From Bacteroidia bacterium (GTDB lineage: Bacteria; Bacteroidota; Bacteroidia; J057), in the NCBI GenBank assembly GCA_022760475.1, contig JALEFZ010000055.1, positions 372,001 to 436,000 on the forward strand: a stretch of 64,000 nt of DNA. Direction: 5' to 3'. The position numbers were made by a program, and so were the translations under genes. Below, piece after piece: positions 56,411 through 64,000 of this stretch. The notes under the pieces are model-generated. The model made no database searches. It had not been told where the DNA came from and worked only from the letters and a program-made list of their open reading frames with translations. Position 1 is the stretch's first letter; each line of letters starts with the position of its first letter.

Positions 56411-58393
56411 TTATATGGGAATGCTAACTTCCACCCGAGTACCAATGGGTTGGTTGTTGGCATTTTTTAAATCTAGTATTTGGATAAACTTCTGTTTAAG
56501 GTGTTTATTAGCCAATAAGTTAAGCCTGGCTTCAGTAACTTTCATGGCCATCGAACTTTTTTCTATCCAGCTCTCTCCCTTTATTTCAAGGGCTTTTTCT
56601 CTTCCGACCCCATTGTCCTCAATGACACATTCCAGAAAATCCTCCTTCTCAGCTATCTCGATGAAAATCTTCCCCTCCCCATTCTCTTTATGCATGAGGC
56701 CATGCCAAATGGCATTCTCCACAAAGGGTTGGAGCAACATGGAAGGTACTTCGATCTCTTCGGTATCAACTTCTGGATCTATTTTTATGTCAAATGTTAT
56801 CTTATCCTTGAACCTTCGAGATTCTAGTCGGACGTAGGCCTGAAGCAATTCTAATTCATCCTTGAGGCTGATGGCCTCCTTTTCCGAAAATTCCAGGATC
56901 ATGCGCACCAGTTTGGCAAACTTGCTCAGGTTCAGGGAGGCCTGTTCATTTTTACCTTCCAGGATTAACCTATTTACCGAGTTCATCGAATTGAATATGA
57001 AATGCGGATTCATCTGGGATCTTAATGCTCGGAGTTCCAGGTCTTTCTTTTTTCGGTTGAAAACTTCCTTGTTCAGCTCCTCATTTTTTCTTGCCAAAAC
57101 ACGTTCATTTTGTAGTTTTCTTCTCTGACTTAGCCAGACAAAAAACCCAGCCATCCCCAATAGGATGAGGCCCAAAATTAATCCATACTGGATGTAGCGG
57201 TCGTTTTTAATGGTTGCAGCTTTGAGCTCATTCTCCAATTCTAACCTTAAAATGGAGGCTTCTTTTTTTTCCGTTTCTAGTTCTTGAGTCAGCTTTTGGA
57301 AGGCCTCCGCAGAGTTTTTGTTGAATATGCTGTCTTTTACGCTTTGTTGTTCATTCAAATAGGCATATGCCTTTTGGAAATCTTTTTTTGCGGCATACAA
57401 ACTACTGAGTTCATTAAGGTGGATACTCTCTTCCTCTCTTGCTTGGAGTTCTCTTGATAAGCTCAGTGCTTCCAGCAATAGGGATTCTGCATCTGCAAAC
57501 TTTCCCAATTGCTTGTAGGCATTTCCAAGAGCTGCCAGGGCAACTTGATATTCGAAAGGACCCACTTCCTTATGGTAAGCTGCCCTTTCCTTAAGAGGGG
57601 AAATGGCTTCCTTAATCCGTCCCATTTCCATTAATGTACTTGCGTGGTTTCCTTTGACTGAAATTTCGAATTTTTTGTGGCCTATTTCTTCGAATATTTT
57701 GATGGCTTCTTCTTCTACAGCAAGTGCGTTTTCAAATTTTTTTAATTCAATATAGAGGTTTCCGAGGTTCATATTTGCCATGCCTCGCCTCAGGCTACTC
57801 CTGTAATCATTGCCCTGTAACATAGAAATGGCCTGATGGTAATAGTCCTCCGACAAATCATACTCATTGATTTTCTTTTGAATCCCAGCCTGTCCTGTCA
57901 GAACAATACCCATGGTCAAGCTGTCTCTGAGTTTTTCCGCAATGCGATAAGAATTGTTGTAGGCTTCAAGGGCTTTTTCAAATTTCCCCTGACGAAGGTA
58001 AATAAGTGCCATCGCGTGCCAAGTGGTCATCACGCGCCTACGGTTGTCATTCTTTTCAAGATAGTATAAGGCTGAATCGCAAAAATCTAATGCTTCCTCA
58101 AACTTACCTTCATTAAAGTAAAAGCTTCCTTTCATTTCATAAGCTTTACCTATAAACTCAATTGAGCCAAGCAGGTAACTGAGATTAATTACCTCCTCTA
58201 CATATTTTTTAGCACTGTCGTCTTCAAAATTCAGATAATGAGATGCCGAAATGGCGAATAAGGTTTTCAGCGATGCACTATCCCTTCTGCTAAACTCAGG
58301 TAGTTGTTTAAGGCTGTCTACGTTCGATACCTGCGAATAAATGTTGCTCCAGATAAGAAGCGGAAGCAGTAGGAAGGTCAATTGGTTTTTCAT
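56411..58393 (-). CDS. TPR-sensor LytS-type histidine kinase, 660 aa
   Basis: The start at 58393 gives a signal peptide ending Ile-Tyr-Ser-Gln. About seven TPR units follow (about 60-340; Ala-Leu-Asp-Phe-Cys-Asp-Ser-Ala-Leu-Tyr-Tyr; Ala-Leu-Ala-Val-Glu-Glu-Glu-Ala-Ile), then a coiled coil, one membrane helix (about 400-420), and the kinase core with Ser-Gln-Met-Asn-Pro-His-Phe-Ile-Phe-Asn-Ser-Met-Asn-Ser and Leu-Gln-Pro-Phe-Val-Glu-Asn-Ala-Ile-Trp-His-Gly-Leu. The TPR part is periplasmic. The likely partner is the LytTR regulator at 53761. Confidence 0.92.
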   Translation of the reverse strand: MKNQLTFLLLPLLIWSNIYSQVSNVDSLKQLPEFSRRDSASLKTLFAISASHYLNFEDDSAKKYVEEVINLSYLLGSIEFIGKAYEMKGSFYFNEGKFEEALDFCDSALYYLEKNDNRRRVMTTWHAMALIYLRQGKFEKALEAYNNSYRIAEKLRDSLTMGIVLTGQAGIQKKINEYDLSEDYYHQAISMLQGNDYRSSLRRGMANMNLGNLYIELKKFENALAVEEEAIKIFEEIGHKKFEISVKGNHASTLMEMGRIKEAISPLKERAAYHKEVGPFEYQVALAALGNAYKQLGKFADAESLLLEALSLSRELQAREEESIHLNELSSLYAAKKDFQKAYAYLNEQQSVKDSIFNKNSAEAFQKLTQELETEKKEASILRLELENELKAATIKNDRYIQYGLILGLILLGMAGFFVWLSQRRKLQNERVLARKNEELNKEVFNRKKKDLELRALRSQMNPHFIFNSMNSVNRLILEGKNEQASLNLSKFAKLVRMILEFSEKEAISLKDELELLQAYVRLESRRFKDKITFDIKIDPEVDTEEIEVPSMLLQPFVENAIWHGLMHKENGEGKIFIEIAEKEDFLECVIEDNGVGREKALEIKGESWIEKSSMAMKVTEARLNLLANKHLKQKFIQILDLKNANNQPIGTRVEVSIPI

Positions 58394-58628
58394 TGATTTT
58401 TGGAATGAAAATAGTGTCAATAGCATCAGAAATACTTAAGCTCAGAATTCCAATGTCTTCATTAACAAGATAATGAAATGCATAAAAATGCAGCATTCAA
58501 TATGTGAATGATTCCATGAAAGAGTCCACGCTGTCATCCCTTTATGGGGCCAACTTTTTAGATGTTACCCCTTGAGTTTTCTGTTGAGTACCTATGAAAA
58601 ATTGATAAATTGCTCAAAACACTTAAGC

Positions 58629-60674
58629 ATGCCAGCCCTCAGAATTTTTCCTTTCTTTTTGAGTCTTCTTTTGTTGAATGCTTGTAGTCCCAGCCTTGAG
58701 AAACAACTATTCATGGCCGATTATGAGCTGGAAAAATCATTTTTATTGAGCGAAAACCAGGATGAAGCACTCGCTAAGTATGCTGATAAGTACCTGCCTG
58801 CTTTCTTATCCTATCTGGATCGGGTTTCGACTATCCAAATTATTGCGAATAAGCGCATCGACTCTCTGGAGAAGGTTGACACTTGGCCAAAGGAGGTTGA
58901 AGGTTTGGAAAATGATCCGAGGTTCAGAATCATTGCGAAGAGTCATTTTTCAGGAACGGGACAAGAAACTGGAATTCGTGTGGAAGTAGAATACCTGAAG
59001 GATGAGCTCATTATCAGTTCAAATGAACGTCTCCAATTGATGGAGGGCTTAGTGAATGTTCCTGGATTGATCCAAAACAGGATCATCCTAGGGAGATCCA
59101 AGTGGGTAAGGGTGCCAGTAAGCCTGAAACCGGACTCAGTTATTAATCTATTTGATTCAGAACTTCCCAGTATTTGGTCGTTCAAAAGCTATATTCTCAA
59201 GCATAAGTATCTTCCTGAGAATATGATTTCTGGCTCAAGGTCTTATTTCCTCAATAAGAAATATGACTTGGCATATCAAGGGAAATTCATCGAGGTTCCT
59301 GTCAGTTTTGGAAAAGCAAAGGTCTACAGTCAGGAAAATATTGCTAACATTTTCAAGTTCTATAAGAATTTCTCTGGGGGAAGGGAACTGCTAGCTGTAA
59401 AGGGAGAGTTCAGGCCTTTGGAGGGCGATTATTTGGTCATGTTTGCTGACGAGCCTTTGAATGTTATGTGGGTGATTGATATACCGGATCGCAATTCAGT
59501 GCCTCTTTCTCAGCCAACTTTTGAGGAATACATGTCCAGTAGGCCTTACGACAAAAGATTTCAGGACAGTGTAATTTTAATTTCATATAAAAAAGACCTT
59601 GATGGACTCATAAAATTATTTGAGCGCGGTCCTGAAAGGCCTATGGATAACAAAGAGTTTCAGGCTTCAAGAGCTCAAAGTCTGGCATATTTTTTAGACT
59701 TAAAAAAAGCCCTTGAAGACAATTCTGATAAATCAGATTACTTCCTGGCTCAAGCCAGATTGGAACAAATTCCTCCTGCTCAATCCATTGACTATCAGTT
59801 GGTATATAAAAAGCTGCAAAAGAGCCTTATTCATAATGAGAGAAACCTGGAGGCTTATAAGAATCTTGCCACACTTTTTAACCGAGGCTATCTGGGAAGA
59901 AATGTAGCTCTATCTTTAAATATTACCAGAGAGCAATTGGATTTTATCAAAAAAAACGATTTCAAGCCCGAAAAGAGACAAGAATGGTTAGATAAAATTT
60001 ACGCTTATGGAATAGACAGTGTATCTACTTACGAATTTTTAGTATTTGACCTTGCCATGGGTAGAGACCCCTTTGTGATTAGCGATTTAGCACCTGATTA
60101 CATTGAAAAGGGCATTGATCTATCTAATGAGGCAGTTGAAAGGTTCCCAAGGGATATCCGAGCGTACAATTCAAGGGCTGACTTTATTGCCACTCAAAAA
60201 TTTCCTGTATTACTAAGCCATGAGAGAAGATTGTGGAGGTATGAGCAAGACTTATTGAATGAATTGGGGGAAGCCGACTCTCTTATGCCCCTGCTTTTTG
60301 AGGAAATGGGATTCAAGATGCAAATATCAGAACTCGAGTATGAGGAAGATCCTGAAAGGAGGACTGAATTGAGGAAGGCTGTGATAGAAATACGGGAAAA
60401 AAGGGCTTTTATAAGGAGAGAGTTGGAATCAATGGCAAAACTAGCGAAGGCTGATGCCGAATTCTTGATCCAGCAGCAAGCAGGGGGGTGGAAAGGCTAT
60501 TGGTTAAGGGCTGTTGCACGATATTGGCTGAATGAAAGGGTGGAGGCGCAGGTAGATCACTGCATCGCACAGGATCTTTATGATAAAGATCCAACTTCCC
60601 TTCCGGGTAAACAGGCCCCTACCTATACTCAGCCATTTTATAAGTTTGAAAGCTGCCTCGATTCCAAGAGTTGA
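58629..60674 (+). CDS. Large hypothetical lipoprotein, 681 aa
   Basis: The start at 58629 gives a lipobox (Leu-Leu-Asn-Ala-Cys19-Ser). The long frame upstream would hide it. The mature protein is helical and charged, with no motif I recognise; a Tyr/Arg-rich C-terminal third includes Val-Tyr-Ala/Ile-Arg-Ala-Tyr-Asn-Ser-Arg-Ala and Ala-Arg-Tyr-Trp-Leu-Asn-Glu-Arg, a TPR-like cadence. It is envelope-located. Single gene, divergent from the TPR kinase. Confidence 0.7.
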   Translation: MPALRIFPFFLSLLLLNACSPSLEKQLFMADYELEKSFLLSENQDEALAKYADKYLPAFLSYLDRVSTIQIIANKRIDSLEKVDTWPKEVEGLENDPRFRIIAKSHFSGTGQETGIRVEVEYLKDELIISSNERLQLMEGLVNVPGLIQNRIILGRSKWVRVPVSLKPDSVINLFDSELPSIWSFKSYILKHKYLPENMISGSRSYFLNKKYDLAYQGKFIEVPVSFGKAKVYSQENIANIFKFYKNFSGGRELLAVKGEFRPLEGDYLVMFADEPLNVMWVIDIPDRNSVPLSQPTFEEYMSSRPYDKRFQDSVILISYKKDLDGLIKLFERGPERPMDNKEFQASRAQSLAYFLDLKKALEDNSDKSDYFLAQARLEQIPPAQSIDYQLVYKKLQKSLIHNERNLEAYKNLATLFNRGYLGRNVALSLNITREQLDFIKKNDFKPEKRQEWLDKIYAYGIDSVSTYEFLVFDLAMGRDPFVISDLAPDYIEKGIDLSNEAVERFPRDIRAYNSRADFIATQKFPVLLSHERRLWRYEQDLLNELGEADSLMPLLFEEMGFKMQISELEYEEDPERRTELRKAVIEIREKRAFIRRELESMAKLAKADAEFLIQQQAGGWKGYWLRAVARYWLNERVEAQVDHCIAQDLYDKDPTSLPGKQAPTYTQPFYKFESCLDSKS

Positions 60675-60731
60675 TGATCATTTTCAATTCTTGAGATCAA
60701 GGCTTTTAGGATGAATTAAAACAACTTCTTC

Positions 60732-61997
60732 CTAGAAGGTGTAGCCTAGGATGAGGTAATAACGATTAACCTGTGAGCCCAAATTCAAGGAGGCAGACAT
60801 TCCATCGGTCAATTCATATCGCCCTTCCAGTGAGAGTTTTTTGTACTCCAATCCAATTCCTCCATTTAACCCTAACTCATGGACACTTAAGGAGGAAATT
60901 GCGAGCCCTTCTCTTTCCCCTTCAACACCGAAAAAATAAAAGGATTCTTGTCTTTCATTTCTTGCATCAATTCGCAGGGAGTTGCTTATGCCAGCATTAA
61001 CAAAAGCCCTGGCACCCTCAGCTGGGAAGGTATATCGTAAGTTGGTGAATAGCTTAAAATAAGTAACTCCAAAATTGACATCATAATTTGTGTATTCACT
61101 AGAACTGATGGAGTCTTTGACCCTTCCGGTGAAATTATGGTTGGTAATGAATAATTCATTTCTGAGAGACCATCTTTGTCGACTTCTTGGGAAAATGATG
61201 TTGAGAGTAGCACCCAAAGTTGGGTCTGTGGAAATAGGAAATTCTTCACCTATGAGGTAATGGTCTGATGAACCTCTAAAGATTACCTGGCTGAGAACGG
61301 CTCCGAGGATTAAGGTTGAACTGAATTGGATTTTTTCTTTCGGAGCCTCAAGGCTTGGAGTTCTATTTGCACAGTCGTAGTAAAAATTGAATGACTTGAT
61401 TAGGCTCGTTTTTTTGTAGGCAGGCTTATTTTTTTGCAGGTATCTAAAGACGTTTCCACAATCATTCAGGTAATCATTCAATAGTGAAATGTAGCTGTCA
61501 TTTTGAGTTTTGAGGTATGCGCCATCTTCTTTTTCAAGCACATACTCTTTGTATACCAGTAACTTAAACTCTCCCTTATCTTTGATGAAGAAGTTTTCTT
61601 TTGAAGAGCTAATTTTATGGTGATAAAGACTTTTTTCACCTTCGATCAGAACCCGGAGGAAAACTGTTTCTTCGGATAGTTTGAGTTCGCTATTTCGGTC
61701 AAGCCTTGAAACGCTACCGACAGGGCTGATTTCCAGGGCCACTTTTGCAGAGATATATTTCTCTCCTTCGACCTGAAATTCTCTGATTTGAGTTGGGTTG
61801 TAATTTATTGTGGAAGCATTGGTGCTTTCTTTGAAAGAAATTTTATTTGGGGTGATTTCCCAATTTTGGAAATCGATATAGCCTTGAAGTTTCTTGCCCT
61901 TAAGGTCAATAATAAATCCAGGTTGGAAGTTTTTTTGGCTTATGGCAGAAAGACATAGGAGCGATACCAATAGCGTTAAAGCTACTTTTTTGTACAT
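60732..61997 (-). CDS. Outer-membrane beta-barrel-like protein, 421 aa
   Basis: The signal peptide ends near Ile-Ser-Gln (residue 21). An N-terminal domain begins Phe-Ile-Ile-Asp-Leu-Lys-Gly-Lys-Lys-Leu-Gln-Gly-Tyr-Ile-Asp (about 29-43). The C-terminal about 210 residues are beta-barrel: Phe-Lys-Leu-Phe-Thr-Asn-Leu-Arg-Tyr-Thr-Phe, Ala-Gly-Ile-Ser-Asn-Ser-Leu-Arg-Ile-Asp, and a last strand Tyr-Tyr-Leu-Ile-Leu-Gly-Tyr-Thr-Phe. Secreted or surface. No function assigned. Convergent with the lipoprotein gene. Confidence 0.75.
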   Translation of the reverse strand: MYKKVALTLLVSLLCLSAISQKNFQPGFIIDLKGKKLQGYIDFQNWEITPNKISFKESTNASTINYNPTQIREFQVEGEKYISAKVALEISPVGSVSRLDRNSELKLSEETVFLRVLIEGEKSLYHHKISSSKENFFIKDKGEFKLLVYKEYVLEKEDGAYLKTQNDSYISLLNDYLNDCGNVFRYLQKNKPAYKKTSLIKSFNFYYDCANRTPSLEAPKEKIQFSSTLILGAVLSQVIFRGSSDHYLIGEEFPISTDPTLGATLNIIFPRSRQRWSLRNELFITNHNFTGRVKDSISSSEYTNYDVNFGVTYFKLFTNLRYTFPAEGARAFVNAGISNSLRIDARNERQESFYFFGVEGEREGLAISSLSVHELGLNGGIGLEYKKLSLEGRYELTDGMSASLNLGSQVNRYYLILGYTF

Positions 61998-62160
61998 GAT
62001 TGTGTCATTTAGGTTGATAAATTTAAAAATATGAATTTTTCTTAAGAATTTTTTATTCTATTCAGATTAGAATAAAAATTATGTTTTGGAGAGATCAAAG
62101 GAAAATTGCTTGCTCCATAGCAATAGGGGCAAGCAATTCAAAAATATTTCGGCTTCCTTC

Positions 62161-62556
62161 TCAGGCAGCCGAAGCCTTCAAAGGATTTTTGATGTCGTTT
62201 CTGTGAAGAATTAGGACAATGATACAAGAAACAGCTACTGCCAAGGCGAGGAAAAATAAGGTTCCACCATCCCCTGCTACTTCAATACCTAATACAGTGA
62301 GGTGAGAAACAATCGCACCTGCCATGGTTCCCAGGGCAATTAGGGCTCCCATCCAAGCAGTACGTGGAATAAGCAGGAGGATACTGGCAATGAGTTCAAT
62401 GATTCCCGAACCGATTCTGCCCCAGGGTTCTGCTCCAAGGCTGCTGAAAATCTCGACACTTTCGGGTGCTCCGGTAAATTTGAAAAAGAGGGTTTGAAGC
62501 AGGACGACGGCTGCTGCCAGGCGGAAAAGCCAGGATAAAATTGTTTTGGACTTCAT
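62161..62556 (-). CDS. DoxX-family membrane protein, 131 aa
   Basis: Four membrane helices with the family sequence: Arg-Leu-Ala-Ala-Ala-Val-Val-Leu-Leu-Gln-Thr-Leu-Phe-Phe-Lys-Phe-Thr-Gly near 12-29, Gly-Ile-Ile-Glu-Leu-Ile-Ala-Ser-Ile-Leu-Leu-Leu-Ile-Pro near 51-64, and a third helix starting Gly-Ala-Leu-Ile-Ala-Leu-Gly-Thr-Met. DoxX-like proteins act in quinone or redox functions in some species; here the role is unknown. It is a single gene; the opposite-strand leader of the next gene begins 170 bp on. Confidence 0.85.
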   Translation of the reverse strand: MKSKTILSWLFRLAAAVVLLQTLFFKFTGAPESVEIFSSLGAEPWGRIGSGIIELIASILLLIPRTAWMGALIALGTMAGAIVSHLTVLGIEVAGDGGTLFFLALAVAVSCIIVLILHRNDIKNPLKASAA

Positions 62557-62647
62557 AGTATTTTAATAGGACAGGTGAAATGTCGTATGCAAGCAAATCA
62601 CTTGACTTACATTAATTTAGCAAATGAATGACAATTCAATTTTTTAG

Positions 62648-62675
62648 CCCTGACAGGGTTATAACCCTGACAGGG
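62648..62675. repeat. Tandem CCCTGACAGGG palindromes
   Basis: CCCTGACAGGG occurs at 62648-62658 and 62665-62675, separated by TTATAA. Each copy is a 5-1-5 inverted repeat; together they can pair as a longer hairpin. It resembles intergenic REP-like repeats. It lies 51 bp before the start at 62727. Confidence 0.7.
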
Positions 62676-62726
62676 TGTTCGAGCAAAAGGCCTAACTTGC
62701 GTTTAAAAATTCAAAGAAATCTCGTT

Positions 62727-63611
62727 ATGAGAAAATTCTTCAAATTACTTTTCCTAATTTGCATTTCGCAGACTTTGACTGCGCAAAATTCGGTTCCAAC
62801 AATGGGCTTTCTTGCAAGGAATTATGTAAGGAATGCTTCTGTGATCCGGCTTTATCCTTCCCTAAACCTTGGGACACATATCAATGAACTCTCTGCAAAC
62901 CTGACCATGAGCAGGGGTTTCAGGATTGGTAGTGGGCCTGAGCTCAGGCTTCAATGGCATAGTTCCCTTCGTGGAAACCTCAACTACCTAGGGCTTTCCG
63001 GAGCTTCAATTGGAGTGGTGAATAAGGCCTCGGTGATTTATTCTTTTGGAGCGAAAAAATTTCCCTGCATGTGGAAGCCTTTTTATTGGACTTCCAGGCA
63101 GCACAATATCGAATACTACTACATACACTATGCCTCAAGCGATGGAACCAATCAGTTTTCAGGCGGCTTGATCTACACCCTACTTTTGCGCTCAAACTTG
63201 ATCACCTTCAAATTTGAAAATGATTTTATGGCCTTTTTAGGTCTGGATGAATATAGGACCGGAGGTGGATCCCTGGATATCAGGCGACCGATGATGGGAA
63301 AAATGGTGGGCATAGGTGCCGGTGCCTTGCTATGGACAGGTTCTACCAAAGGCCTTTCCAATCTGGACTTTGGCCAGGAGTACGACATGTCCAATCAGTA
63401 TGGGGCAGATTATTCACATGGCATTGTTTACCTGAACCTTCATTATGGAGGATTGACACTTTCCCTGGGGTTTGACTCAGAGCCCATAAGAATGGGAATC
63501 CAGGATAACCTGCACAAATTGATTGATGATGGAACCATCCCCGGTGGCAGACTTAGCAGAAACAGGCTTTTTATACAGCTTAATCTCTACGATTTTGAGT
63601 TTTTGTATTGA
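62727..63611 (+). CDS. Secreted protein, possible beta-barrel, 294 aa
   Basis: The start at 62727 gives a signal peptide ending Thr-Leu-Thr-Ala-Gln. The mature part is rich in strands: Leu-Asn-Leu-Gly-Thr-His-Ile-Asn-Glu-Leu-Ser, Asn-Leu-Thr-Met-Ser-Arg-Gly-Phe-Arg-Ile-Gly, Thr-Leu-Ser-Leu-Gly-Phe-Asp. It ends Phe-Ile-Gln-Leu-Asn-Leu-Tyr-Asp-Phe-Glu-Phe-Leu-Tyr, a typical aromatic end of outer-membrane barrels. I do not recognise the family. Confidence 0.7.
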   Translation: MRKFFKLLFLICISQTLTAQNSVPTMGFLARNYVRNASVIRLYPSLNLGTHINELSANLTMSRGFRIGSGPELRLQWHSSLRGNLNYLGLSGASIGVVNKASVIYSFGAKKFPCMWKPFYWTSRQHNIEYYYIHYASSDGTNQFSGGLIYTLLLRSNLITFKFENDFMAFLGLDEYRTGGGSLDIRRPMMGKMVGIGAGALLWTGSTKGLSNLDFGQEYDMSNQYGADYSHGIVYLNLHYGGLTLSLGFDSEPIRMGIQDNLHKLIDDGTIPGGRLSRNRLFIQLNLYDFEFLY

Positions 63612-63627
63612 GAAACTCCTCCTCAAT

Positions 63628-63667
63628 TATCACAAGAATGTCTAACAAACGTGATCTTCTTGTGATA
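63628..63667. terminator. Hairpin after the last gene
   Basis: Perfect 11-bp stem TATCACAAGAA/TTCTTGTGATA with an 18-base loop. No T run follows, so termination is likely but unproven. Confidence 0.45.
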
Positions 63668-63975
63668 CCTCCTATTTACTTTTGTATCAGGGTTTTTTGA
63701 ATAGAATCTTTTTGTGAGATAAAAGTTCGCTGTTAGTTTTTGAGGCTTGGAGGGAAACCTCTGAGCTTCTTTTTTTATAGCTAGTCGGTGTCGATAGAAA
63801 AGTAACTCATTGTTGGTGCTATTTATTCCGAAAGGGGGGTAAATGAACTGCCCTTAAAGAGTTCAATAGGTCGTATGACCCGTTGTTGAATCTTCAAGGG
63901 CTGAGTTGACCAAAATTTGATTTTTGGATTTTCGGGGGTTACTTATCAAATTCCTATTTTTTAATTCATGGAATG
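63668..63975. other. Intergenic region at the right edge
   Basis: No open frame supported. TACTTTTG at 63677-63684 fits the -7 consensus, but the only TTG upstream has a 14-bp spacer, so no promoter is called. Confidence 0.4.
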
Positions 63976-63999
63976 ATGTAAAGTTGGCCAACTTTACAT
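63976..63999. repeat. Perfect 24-bp palindrome
   Basis: Left arm ATGTAAAGTTGG and right arm CCAACTTTACAT are exact reverse complements with no spacer. It could be a REP-type repeat, an operator or part of a terminator. It runs to one base from the window end. Confidence 0.8.
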
Positions 64000-64000
64000 T

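Overview
The window reads as chromosomal DNA of a free-living, probably aquatic Bacteroidota. Support: an outer-membrane beta-barrel receptor with a carboxypeptidase-like N-terminal domain, LytS/LytTR two-component pairs, a hybrid two-component system (HTCS) regulator, many lipoproteins and small beta-barrel proteins with Sec signals, WG-repeat and TPR proteins, and promoters of the TTG-N17-20-TAnnTTTG type. The best promoter is in front of the single tRNA gene. There is no phage, integrase, transposase or CRISPR array. The genus cannot be fixed from this sequence.

Layout. 1-3.8 kb: start of a membrane (kinase-like) gene, a lipoprotein, a fatty-acid-hydroxylase-fold enzyme coupled to a small secreted protein, and an LtrA-family protein. 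3.8-9.9 kb: a two-gene operon pairing an effector-associated-domain (EAD)/TM/DUF4384 protein with a 1632-residue exported WG-repeat/beta-propeller/caspase. This is the most system-like unit in the window. 10-13 kb: an EF-hand lipoprotein and a large outer-membrane beta-barrel protein. 13-15.8 kb: a zinc-type island (COG0523 GTPase, DUF1826, a Cys-motif periplasmic protein, a His-rich lipoprotein) behind a Fur-like inverted repeat. 15.8-17.1 kb: an LCIB-type carbonic anhydrase with a small partner gene and a perfect palindrome over its promoter. 17.4-25.3 kb: a phosphoesterase, then a TetR regulator with its own operator and a divergent five-gene run (DJ-1/PfpI membrane fusion, AOC-like protein, sulfatase, nitronate monooxygenase, acyl-CoA dehydrogenase).

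25.4-26.8 kb: tRNA-Ser(GGA) whose 3' end is duplicated around a 170-bp palindromic element, followed by a GIY-YIG nuclease without a normal start, then gene debris. 26.9-35.5 kb: an HTCS regulator, a 1126-residue YadA-head/S74-chaperone surface protein, and an alpha/beta hydrolase. The debris at 26.3-26.7 kb is a second copy of the tail of the S74 protein. 35.9-40.7 kb: a clipped MarR gene, a Crp/Fnr regulator, DUF1269 and membrane proteins, an amine oxidase and a DUF5995 protein. 41-47.9 kb: a secreted protein, tyrS, a TPR protein, a comM remnant, a beta-barrel protein and the full comM. 47.9-49.1 kb: a gene desert with an orphan terminator and two GntR-like palindromes. 49.1-58.4 kb: VOC and esterase genes, then a LytS/LytTR signalling neighbourhood. 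58.6-64 kb: a lipoprotein, two beta-barrel or secreted proteins, a DoxX protein and intergenic palindromes.

All functional statements rest on motif recognition by eye. No database search was run.
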